This document shows positions 55,079 through 64,000 of a DNA stretch of 64,000 nt, piece after piece. Below the pieces are notes generated by a model. The model searched no databases. It was not told the origin of the DNA and was given only the letters and a program-made list of their open reading frames with translations. Numbering within the stretch: position 1 is the first letter of the stretch; every line of letters starts with the position of its first letter. A program made the position numbers and the translations under genes. The stretch is from Adenophora triphylla var. japonica (lineage: Eukaryota; Streptophyta; Magnoliopsida; Asterales; Campanulaceae), in the NCBI GenBank assembly GCA_022495995.1, contig JAFEMH010002495.1, positions 273,327 through 337,326 on the forward strand. Reading direction: 5' to 3'.

Positions 55079-56516
55079 ATGGATTCTTCGTACGTTCCTA
55101 GAATTTTGCCGAGGCTTTCGCAGGAGAGGCAAGCACACTTCCTTGAGCAGTTGAAAACGTGGATGCGGCGCCGTATGAGGCATCAGAGACGGGCTTTCGA
55201 GGTAAGGTTTCGTCTTTGCTCGATTTGGTCTTTTAAGGAGTTGGTTCCTGATTGGGATTTGTTGCGGGCTGCCGCGAAGTTCAAGGATGTTAGGAGGCAC
55301 GTGTACTGTTTCTCCTACAATGAAATGGTGCCCACTTTTGAGGATTTTCGGGCTTTGATTGGAGGACCGGAGGTGGAGGCCATCTCGCTTCCTTTGATTG
55401 GTGGTGCTGCGGTGAGCGTGAAGCTTGCAGGCTTTCTTCGTACTTCGTTGGAAGAAGTGCAGGGCATGATCCTTGATTCGGGTCATATCGACATTTCTGA
55501 GCTGCCGGAGCGGTTCATGGTTGATGATGAGAGTGACGTCTCTTGGGATGCATTCGCCTTGTGCACGATAGCGACGCTCTTCATGGTCAGCTCCCTTGGC
55601 ATTTGTGATGGGGCTTTGCTAGATGTGGTAGGGCACTGCAGAGCTGGAGAGGATATTGTCCCGTTGGTGCTGGGGGAGACTCTTCATGGTATCGATCGTC
55701 TGGCGACTGGGGATCGTTTTATGAGAGGGGGAAGCCCCGCTTTGCTCACCTTGTGGCTGCGAGAGAGACTTCAGGCCATGCCCGAGGCTCCGACGTCGTT
55801 TAGTCCGTGGTCATTTGCTCAGCGACCTCTTGCGTTGGATATGGATCAGTCCGCCTGGGAGAGATGGATGGCACGGCCTTGGTACGCATCGATCCGCCGG
55901 TGGGTTCCTTGACCGGAGGATTGAGACCAGGAGGATCTTGCGGGGAAGGGTCCTACGTTATCGTAGTTCCAGGTTTGTCTTGGTCCTCCTTCTACATTCC
56001 GTCGCTTGTTTCCGGCGGTTTGGGATGAAGCAGAGCCTTTGTTGGTGGGATGACCTTGCTACCGCGGAGGTAGTTCCTCTTTGTATGGCGCCTTCCAGTG
56101 CCTTCTTGTATTTTACGAGGGTATGGAAGTACTCCGCTTTCCCTCTGTGGTACTCCTTAGACGTCGGGGAGCATTGTGTTGACGACTCGGTACACGGCCC
56201 GGTATGAGCAAAGCGTGGGCGATCCCAAGTGGTCTTGAGAGAGCGTGCGTGCAGCGATTCTGGGACCCGGGTGCCGTAGTAGCCTATTGCCTTAGGAGTT
56301 CCGAAGCCTGGTCCGACCCCTTTGGATGTGACGGGAGACACTTTGTTTGACTACGAGACTAGAGTTGACCGACCGACAGGAGAGGTCCTCTTTACGGGCT
56401 CGCAGGAGGAGATCCGAGCCGAAGCACGGGCGAATGAAGCCACGAGAGCTGCGGATTATTTGACTCTACGGAGGACCCCAGATCTCGACCGAGAGACGCA
56501 GAGTTGGTTCACGTGA
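55079..56516 (+). pseudogene. DUF7745/PMD-related antisense passenger gene
   Basis: The open frame 55079-55912 encodes MDSSYVPRILPRLSQERQ, LKTWMRRRMRHQRRAFE, WSFKELVPDWDLLRAAAKF, FSYNEMVPTFEDFRALIGGP, FALCTIATLFMVSSLGICD and LTLWLRERLQAMP. This is like the helix-rich proteins annotated as DUF7745 in plant genomes, usually transposon-linked. After 55912 the likely continuation is in other frames (IETRRILRGRVLRYR, then FTGSQEEIRAEARANEAT at 56322-56516), so the 3' third is frame-shifted or spliced. ATG 55079 has GCC before it and is preceded by the palindrome-TATA-leader arrangement. No catalytic motif recognised. Confidence in the exact family is moderate. Confidence 0.55.
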
Positions 56517-57385
56517 AGCGAAAGAAGACTCGCCTGGGACGAGGGAAGAAAGGAAAGAATGGCGAGGGGACAAGCGCATGGCGCGGAATGACCTCCTAGG
56601 TATCCATTCATTGCATTGCAAACACATTATTAGTTAAATGTATTAAGTCAGTCTTTTAGCATGTTGTGAACTTGAGAGTAGACCGTGCTTGAACTCATCA
56701 AGAAATGTTGTAACCGTTAGTGATTTGTGATTTACTTTTAAAGCTTTGTCGAGACGCAAGATCTCTTGTTTGCCTTTGCTTCTGTTGTGCACTTTGTCGG
56801 CGTCCGTCCTTGGACTTTTCTGTTGCATTTGCGGACTTGAAACGATGCAGGCCGTAGCGGCAATCCCCTTTGCTTGCGAGGCTTTGTGCTTGGCCGAGAG
56901 GTTGAATGATCTCTCGACAAGTCGTTCGACGGTCTTTTCGTAGCCTTCCTTGCCTCTTGTTGGCGTCGGGCTCTTGACCTCTTTTTTTTTTGCAGCTTCT
57001 GTTTGAGCTTCTTTTGTTTTTTTTTTTTTGTGTGAGCCCTTGCTCGAGCTCTCTTTTTTTTTATCTTTTTTTTTTTTGAAGCGCGTGAGGGCGAAGACAA
57101 GCCCCTGGCTGGGAAGCAGACATGAGTCAGTCGTTTGATGTTGAGTGACCCTCAGATGTCCTTTGATGTTGCCGCCGTCGTTTGACTTGGTCAAGGTGAC
57201 TGCTGGGGCGTGTTCTTGAAAAGTGCGTGGCTTGATGGAGGTCTTGGTTGACATTCAAACTTTTGACTTTTTTGTGTATTTTTAGACCGGACCAATTAAG
57301 GTTGCCTACGTTCCCGACTAGAGGGCTCAGTCTGCGTAGTTCGACACTACATGGAGTGCCAAGAGATGCACAAATTTGTTCTTCT
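56517..57385. other. Spacer between integrase end and antisense gene end
   Basis: Contains several long T tracts (56983-57080) on the plus strand that give a lysine-rich minus-strand frame; I read this as low complexity, not a gene. This is where the convergent pol and antisense transcripts would terminate; no terminator is identifiable. Confidence 0.5.
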
Positions 57386-58695
57386 TTAGGCGAAGTATCT
57401 GCGAAGTTTGCTTCCGTTGACTGGATTCATGAAGGGATTGCCGTCTAGGTCCGTCGCCTTCATGGCGCCTCCGGAGAAGATCTTTTGAACCACGAAAGGG
57501 CCGATCCATGTGGGTTCCCATTTTCCCAGTGGGTTGGTTCGAGTGGGAGGCTTTTCTTTTAGTACAATGTCACCTTCCCTGATGTCTCGGGACTTGACTT
57601 TCTTGTCGAAAGCTCTAGCCATCCCGCTTTGATAGGCTCGGACGTGTTCCATGGCCTTCGGTCGTCGCTCGTCTAGCGAGCCAATTCGTCATGTCGGCTT
57701 CGGAGCCATTCGACTTCATTGATGTCGTTTTCCACAGACTCGGAGTGAGGGAATTTCTAGCTCGATGGAAGGACTGCTTCCATCCCGTATGTCGGGGCAA
57801 ATGGGGTTTCTCCCGTGGTCGTTCGACCGATGTGCGGTAGCCCCAAAGTGCACGGTGCAGCTTCTCGGGCCAATCTCGTCCTCGGGTGGTCATTTTTCGG
57901 ATGATCCGTTCGAGGGTTTTGTTTGCTGCTTCCACGGCGCCGTTTGTTTGTGGCCGGTAGGAGAAGATTTTGACGTGTGATCTTGAATTCAGCCAGCCAG
58001 TGTCGAATTCCCTTCGAAGTGTGAGCCGTTGTCTGATATGACCTCATTTGGGATGCCGTATCGGCATATGATGTTTTCTTTGAGGAAATGCGCGACCTTC
58101 TTGGAGGTGAGTACCTTGTAGGACTTGGCTTCGACCCATTTGGTGAAGTAGTCGATGGCTACTAAGATGAACTCGTGACCGTTGTCGCCCGGCGGAGCGA
58201 TTTTCCCGATGACGTCAATTCCCAAGTGGCAAAGGGCCAAGGTGTAGTCATGCGGTAGAGATCGTGGGGCGGTAGATGATTGAGGTTGGAGAACCGCTGG
58301 CACTTGTCGCGGCTCTTCGGACAAAGTGGATGCACCGCTCCATGGAGATCCAAGAGTAGCCCATCCCGAGAATGATTTGCATCGGGGCTCTGGCGTTCAT
58401 GTGGGGACCGCAAGCCCCATTGTGGACTTCTGCTCATGAACTTGTTTGCTTCTTCTTGGCTGACGCAGCGTAGGAGTGGCCCGTGGTAGTGTTTCTTGTA
58501 TAGCATGTCCCCGAGGATGACGAAGTGAGAGGCTAGGCGTTTTAGGGCCATGATGCTCTTGGTTTTGACCCCTTCTGTGTGTGGGTCTCCCTTGTTCGTG
58601 AAGGTGGCTTCCGCTCTTGAGGTATTGGAAAATCTGGTTTGTCTTTGGAAATGGCGTCGGACTTGCGTCTCTTTGGCTCTTCGGCAATCTTGCAA
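57386..58695 (-). pseudogene. Gypsy integrase of the RT-lacking element, frame-shifted
   Basis: Pieces in order on the minus strand: FVILGDMLYKKHYHGPLLRCVS and zinc-finger CDKCQRF (58695-58162); IDVIGKIAPPGDNGHEFI, AIDYFTKWVEAKSY and VISDNGSHF (58324-57989, catalytic Asp residues); then EAANKTLERIIRKMTTRGRDWP with the catalytic Glu (57935-57615); and the C-terminal module GDIVLKEKPPTRTNPLGKWEPTWIGPF to PVNGSKLRRYFA (57652-57386, clean stop). At least three frame changes. The C-terminus is of the Tat type and complete, so pol ends here and not by truncation. Confidence 0.85.
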
Positions 58696-59387
58696 ATCGT
58701 TGTGATTAAAACCTTCTCGGCTTGGGCCCGGTTTTTCTCTCGTTTGACAACATACTTAAATGTTTGCTTGATGCATTCATTTAATTAATGTGTTTGCCTT
58801 TTGTATAGATGAATTTAACTGTTTTGATTAGTTAATGTCATCATTTGTTAAAGATGCAATGAAATGATTTTTAGGAAGGTCGGACCTTTTATTGAAAAGC
58901 GTGAAGACCGTACATTGTTGATCAAAGATTCACAATCGTCGGGCGTAAAGCCGTCAAAAGACTCAAAAGATGTGAATAGACAGACAACAAGACTCGAAGC
59001 TAGACTATAGGCGACGAGGATTGGACCGAGCTTCATTACTTTCGGATGGCCGTAGCTCTAGAGGGAGTAGTGTTTGGTTCGGTGGCCAATCTTCCCTTGG
59101 TACGAGTCCCGGAAAGTAGCTTGCATGCGGTTCGATTTCAAACCGGATCGCGGAGGTTTTTGGCTGCTCCCGATGATGTCCCTCCATTAGTGTTGCCACC
59201 GATCCTTGGGGGTTTTTGATGATAGAAGTCGCCGAGGGCTACTTCCGGAGGGCGAAGCATTCGGCGGTCGGAGTTGATTCTTGATGTTGATCACTTTCAT
59301 GGAATCTCGCTTCTTTATCCGGGATCTTTGCTTGGACGACGTTTACAATGTCCGATTCGAGCGGGCATGCTATATCTCCTTCCCCGA
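58696..59387. other. Place where RT and RNase H should be; none found
   Basis: In a gypsy element RT and RNase H (about 1.5-2.5 kb) lie between protease and integrase. Here 58700-58880 is AT-rich noncoding and 58880-59387 has no RT motif on either strand. The domain has been deleted or replaced. Confidence 0.7.
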
Positions 59388-60219
59388 TTAAACCTTGGAG
59401 GAGGTTGCGCCACTGTTCATCCGTCGGACACCGGAATGTTGAATTGAACTAAGCCGTGATGGCTGTCCCCGTAAGATCCGAGAGTGTCGGCTAGAGGGTT
59501 GTCTTGTACCGGGGATCGGTGATGAGCCGCTTGCAAGAGGGTTTTCGGCGAAGTAAGGGTCTACTCCTCGATCAATCTCCATTAGGGCATCCATCTCTTG
59601 ATCCTCTCTCAAGCATTCTTCACGCCGCATATGTCGAGTTGTCATCCTGACCTATGAGTTCTTCAATTTCCAGCTCATCGCGGCTTAGAGCGTGGATGTA
59701 AGGATCCACTTCGTAGCGGGACAGGGTAGGAGAATCATCTGGGAAGAGTATTCGGTCATGTCGGGACCTTCTTCCGGGTCATAACTTGCCGGCCAAGCAC
59801 TTGCCATTGCACCGCTTCCGCGGATCACTTCGATCGCTCCATGGCATTGATGAATTTCACGCATTGGTGAAGAGTAGATGATACCGCTTTCATCCGATGT
59901 ATCCAAGGCCGTCCCAACAAAGCGAGAGAGAAGGTGGGTTTGATTTCCACGACTTGGAACTCTACCGACTCCGGTTGTACGTCGAATTGATCCTCAAGTT
60001 GATGACTCCTACGATTGGTCGTGCAAGGAGTCGTAGGCTCGGATTACCCGAGGTGAAGGCCTTATCGAGAGAACGGTCGATGCGGAGTCGTTTCAATGTG
60101 CTTAAAGCGATGATGTTGATCATGGAGCCGTTATCAATCAAGACGTTCGGGAGGAAGAACCTTTCTATTTTTATGAGGATGAGGAGGGCTTCGTTGTGCC
60201 GATTCTCACATATTGGCAA
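59388..60219 (-). pseudogene. Protease region of the RT-lacking element
   Basis: The frame 60219-59962 has LIDNGSMINIIALSTLKRL, the retropepsin active-site context with DNGS in place of DTGS/DSGS, as in other Tat-type proteases. Further on (59645-59388) the stretch MDALMEIDRGVDPYFAENPL is the acidic linker normally found before RT. Frames differ, so the region is decayed. Confidence 0.7.
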
Positions 60220-60253
60220 GTCATCGTCCGTGAAGGCTAAACCGCTTCCCGTG

Positions 60254-62246
60254 CTACCGTTTGACTCGCCCTCTTACAGGGAACATTCGATCCATCCATT
60301 TGTATGCCTTGGGCCGGGGCAAAGATCGTAGGGAGACAGTGGCCCTTGGGCGTTCTTGTCGGAATTCTCGGCCACGAGATCTTTTGACTCTTGTTTCACG
60401 CTCCCAGTCATAGCGGGACAGCATGCTGACGGTTTCGGAAATTGCAGGGAGTCTGCTCTCGCTTGGAGCTTCGTCAAAGGCTATTGAGTTTACCCTGTCG
60501 TTCCGAGGGAATGGATTTCCGATGGTATTGGGACCACGAGGGCGTTCCAATTTTCCCTCCTCAATGAGCCCCTGAATCACCTGCTTGAGTACGAAGCAAT
60601 TGTCGGTGGTGTGGCCGGGGTAGTTGTGGAAGGCGCAGTGTTTGCTCATATCCATGTTGGGTTTGAGAGTCTTCGGTTGGAAATTCTCGAGCGGCTTGAG
60701 AAGATTTCGTTTCACCAGAGCTTCGAATACTTGACCCAAGGGCATTTCGAGGTTGTCTAAATGCTGGAACTGTGGGAAGCGAGGGGGATTGTTATTCTTT
60801 GGGGCTGCTTGATCGCGGTTTACTTGAGCTCCGTTACGAATGTAGTGCACTGTTCATTTGCTTCCTTTCCTTTGGTCGGGCAGTGAGTTGAAGTTGCCGT
60901 GTTTGTTCGATAGCGGTAAGATGAGGCGGGGTTCTTTGTTGCCTTTTGAAGACTCGTAGTCTTTTCAAACTTTGTCCGGCGTTGACCATGGCACGGAGAT
61001 CCGGATAGAAATGGTGGGCGATCAAGGTCCTCAAAGATGGTTTGAGGCAGGAATGGAAGATGTCCATCTCGCTCTTCTTTGGAAAGCGGATCCATTATCT
61101 CGCTTAGCTTCCCGATTCCATCTTTTGTAGAACTCGCCCACCGGTTCGTCATCCTTTTGTTCGGTGGCTTGCAGAGTCATGGCGGTTTGTTTCCCATTCA
61201 AGGTTGGCGCGGTACTTCTCCGAAAGATTTCACCGATCCGATCCCACGTAGAGCGGTTTTCCGCCTTCACATTGAGGAACCACCTTAAGTCTTTGTGGAT
61301 TTGAGGAATCTTTGAAAGTGATCTCGCCATCTGTTGAGGGTTGCCCTTTGGCTCTCATACCCGAACGTAGGTGTCGATGTGGGTTTTGGGCATTACGTAC
61401 CGTCAAACTTTTCCATTTAGGCATCCTGAACTTTGGAGGGAGAGGGACCACTTTGTTCGGATCGGTGGCGGGAGGGAGTCCTTGAGAACTAGCTAACTTG
61501 CCTTGCATGTCTTTCATTTGTTCAATCGGCCAAGCCATGTGAGGATCATTGTTCGAGGGTGGGTTACCGTTTTCGTGGACGGAAGCTTAGAAGATGGAGG
61601 TGGATTGGGCGATGGGATCGCCATTCGGGGAGTCTTGGGGGAGGTAGTTGAGTGTATACCAACCCATACCCCGGGGTGTTGAAGTTGAGGCGTGATTGCA
61701 CAGTCCGTAGGGTTGTGTTTGGGAGCTGGGGAAACGATTCGTTAGCCCCAATTGCGAACTAGCAGTGGCAAGCTGGAGATGTCGGGGTATCCGCTCGGAT
61801 GCCTCGTCCACAGTAAGAATGGGGACTTTTGATTGTGGTTGCGAGGCTCGTATAGAGGCAAAGGATTGAATCTGGGGGATACCGAAATGCATTGGGATGC
61901 GGCGAGCAGTGCACGTATGTATGCCGTTGGTAATAGGCTTGATGTGCGGGCCAAGACCGATGCGATCGGCGGGCATGTCGGGCCGCTTGACCGACGCCCT
62001 AGGGGAGCTTTGAGCGAGAGCTGCTGCGTTGCGGGGATCTCGTAGCTTGGCGGAGGCGGGACCTGCCGATAGCTTTCGAGAAACCGGGGAGCCAGTATGT
62101 CTTCGTACTTCTATGAGAACAAAGGGTTCCATCGAGGTTGAGGAAGCTATATTGTTCCTCGAAGACGCGGGGTGTCTACGATCCAGGCTTCTTTGTTCCT
62201 CTTGGCGCTTCTTGATGGTTTCGAAGGCTCGCGGCACCTCCTCCAT
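60254..62246 (-). pseudogene. Gag of the RT-lacking element, frame-shifted
   Basis: Minus strand. Capsid segments: WFLNVKAENRSTWDRIGEIF, EPVGEFYKRWNREAK (61330-61031); then PLGQVFEALVKRNLLKPL and the zinc-binding CAFHNYPGHTTDNCFVLK (60850-60254), typical of Tat/Ogre gag. The N-terminal part (62246-61587) begins MEEVPRAFETIKKRQEEQR and is open but diverged. Frame changes near 61230, 61100 and 60840. Confidence 0.82.
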
Positions 62247-63613
62247 TGTCCTGGAGGTTCCTTAGTGGCGGGGTTCCGTTTCCCTCACCGTTATCCGTTG
62301 ATCCCGTCATGGGGAGTATCGGACGGTGCGGGCCGTTGAAGCCGGAAGGGCTATCGGACCTGTGACCTCGATACCGAAAAGGCGGCTTCCAGTATTCTCA
62401 ACCACTCTCGGTTATTGGAGGGGGTGACGGGCAAGGTTTAGACAAGAATGGCCTAACGGGATAAAAGGGGAAAGCTCACGTGGCATGCGGTTTAGTTTCT
62501 TTTATTTTTTGATTTTTTTGTTGTTTTAATTTACTTAAAACATGTTTTCTCGTAATCCTAGGTAGGTTGGAAAAGATTGCTCTTCTTTTTCGCAACTATG
62601 CTAGATCTGGAGTCGCCGGGAGACCATACGTGCGGCTATAAGCCCTCGTTTTGCACACGTATTGCGACATCCCAGGGGTGGACAGCCCGTGCGAGGTCCT
62701 ATAGTGCAAGCGGTTTCCACCGGCCTAAAGAAAAATCGAACCTAAGGACCGAGGCTGTCATGTTCGTTTTGATGCGTTAGCCATGTGAATAGTGAACCGA
62801 GCCGACCACCGAGTCAAGATCGGGTCGAGTTCGGCATGACCTCTCTCTTACCTTGCTTGCTTATGAGGATCTCGTGGCGTTAGGCGTTGGCTGGGTCATA
62901 TCGTCATGGGCGACGTATCAAAGGCGTGATGACATGGTGTCATGCGAGCATGGATGTATATCCAGGGACGGAACATCGTGCAGGTATAGCTTCGGAAATC
63001 AAGATCGAGTCAAGATTTTAGCATGACCTTTCATCGCTTTGCTTGAGGGATCTTGAGTTCCGAGCCTTGACTCGAAAAATGGCCGGCATGGTATATGTAT
63101 CCGAGTGTATGACACGGGCTGGTAAAAACCAACCGAGTGCGGGCGAGTGTGACTCAAGACTCAAACGTGCGGGGTTGACGCTTGGCTAGGATGGGATGTT
63201 TGGAATGATCCCGTGCGCGCCCCGAGGCCTAGGAAGACCAAACGGACTGCAAGCGAGACCACTCCGGGTTAAGGGTTGTAGTGTGCGGTGTATCAAGGCG
63301 GACGGTGCGCATAGTGTGCGGTGTAACCGAGCGGCGGTGTGAAGTAGAGTGCGGGTGTAACCAGGCGACGGTGCGCGTAGTGTGCGGTCTCTAAAATTCT
63401 TTTACGAGTAAAATAGAAATTTTTGAAGAATTTTAAATGTATGCACGAGATGTGTATTGATGCATTTTTTTGTATTTTTATTTTTTTTTGTAAAATAAAA
63501 ACGAAGCACGATGCACACACACACAACGAGTTAAAGGAAGGGGTAAAATGAAAGTTTGACCCTCATCATCGTTTTAAAAATCTTTTGTTTTGTTTAAAAG
63601 TTTTAAAACAAAA
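62247..63613 (-). other. Leader of the RT-lacking element
   Basis: No gene. Contains irregular repeats of GTGCGCGTAGTGTGCGGTGTAACC near 63290-63390 and AT-rich ends. Lies between the primer site and gag. Confidence 0.5.
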
Positions 63614-63631
63614 TTTCCCAGTCAGTCGCCA
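63614..63631 (-). other. Probable primer-binding site
   Basis: Minus-strand TGGCGACTGACTGGGAAA abuts the LTR at 63632. It starts TGG, as a tRNA 3' complement must, and resembles the TGGCGACTCTGCTGGGG-type primer site of Tat elements, with mismatches. Confidence 0.6.
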
Positions 63632-64000
63632 AAATAGCCGAGGATCCGAGAAAGGCCTCGCGGCCCGGCATCGGCGAGTCTTTCGCGTCGGAGCGTGTCT
63701 CGCCGTTTGCTTTCGCATTTGTAGAGTCGCCACGCCGTTTTATTAAGCCCAGAAAACATTGAAAAAGGGCATCGGTTTAAAGATAATTTTAAAGCTGTTT
63801 TTGTGTGATGAGATTTTGAGTTCGGAGGTCGAGATGACTCCCGGGAAGAGAATATTAGAATATTAGAGCTCACCAGAAGTAGCCTCGTGAAACGAGTCTT
63901 TCGGATACCTAATATCCTTTAAATGTTGTGTGTGTGTGTGTGTGTGCTTTTAAAAATGCATGCTTTGTATCGGATGTCTACATTGTATGCTATGTATGGA
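63632..64000 (-). repeat. 5' LTR of the RT-lacking element, cut by window end
   Basis: Matches 47978-48350 with single-base indels scattered throughout (for example GCCGTTTGCTTTC here against GCCGTTTTTGCTTTC). The promoter part of this LTR lies outside the window. Confidence 0.88.

Larger units (their letters stand above)
47978..64000 (-). mobile_element. Gypsy/Tat-like element with two antisense genes, lacking RT
   Basis: The first 360 bp of the left LTR (47978 on) recur at 63632-64000, same orientation, so the element spans 47978 to beyond the window. A primer-site-like sequence beside the right LTR and minus-strand gag, protease and integrase remnants in that order give minus orientation. 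Between integrase (ends 57386) and the 3' LTR lie two plus-strand (antisense) genes and about 2 kb of tandem repeats. RT and RNase H are absent: only 0.7-1.3 kb separates protease from integrase. It interrupts the Tat element's protease frame within about 40 bp of its open 5' end. Confidence 0.88.

Noticed and set aside
56643..57254. Lysine-rich minus-strand frame
   Set aside because: Created by poly-T tracts; low complexity with no family features.

Overview
This window is plant nuclear DNA, most likely from a eudicot and possibly an asterid (clade not proven). The evidence is several families of plant LTR retrotransposons, Stowaway MITEs, an RTE-type LINE, a tRNA-derived SINE, an intronless LRR receptor-like protein gene with W-boxes, and spliced exon remnants of plant housekeeping genes. 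About two thirds of the sequence is transposable elements, several of them nested. Only one complete, apparently functional host gene is visible: the receptor-like protein at 33564-36455 (+).

Layout. (1) 1-11.1 kb: a decayed plant-mobile-domain (PMD) ORF, then the 3' end of an old Ty1/copia element (+). That element is split by a complete 8.0-kb copia element on the minus strand (2934-10931; 1326-bp LTRs, tRNA-Met PBS). (2) 11.6-17.2 kb: a complete minus-strand Ty3/gypsy chromovirus (Reina-like; 416-bp LTRs identical by eye, perfect GAATC target duplication). It inserted about 100 bp upstream of the first exon of an EER5/THP1-like gene. (3) 17.2-43.2 kb: a graveyard of host-gene pieces: EER5/THP1, GRWD1, a LACS6/7-type acyl-CoA synthetase exon, a receptor-like-protein pseudogene, a MUT9-like kinase (HD16/EL1 type) pseudogene of about 12 exons whose penultimate-type exon lies 12 kb away inside the RLP pseudogene, and the first codons of a mitochondrial S6-like gene. 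Between them lie MITEs, a SINE, LINEs, microsatellites and direct duplications. (4) 43.9-48.0 kb: pol of a Tat-lineage gypsy element with a second, archaeal-type RNase H. (5) 48.0 kb to beyond the window end: a second gypsy/Tat-like element (-) inserted into the first. It has gag, protease and integrase remnants but no recognisable reverse transcriptase. Between its integrase and 3' LTR it carries two genes on the opposite strand: a spliced PMD gene and a second PMD/DUF7745-like gene.

The most unusual signal is in that last element. A perfect 14-bp palindrome, GGTCCGTACGGACC, occurs eight times (plus one near copy). It occurs in three clusters only: upstream of the LTR TATA box, upstream of the PMD gene and upstream of the second antisense gene. 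In each case a TATA-like motif follows about 20-36 bp downstream, then a similar pyrimidine-rich leader. This looks like a shared promoter module driving the retroelement and its two passenger genes. The unrelated copia element independently carries a different CpG-rich near-palindrome (GTCGCRYGAC type) in its LTR upstream of the TATA box and four times in its leader.

All identifications come from reading the sequence and from memory of protein families. No alignment or database search was run.
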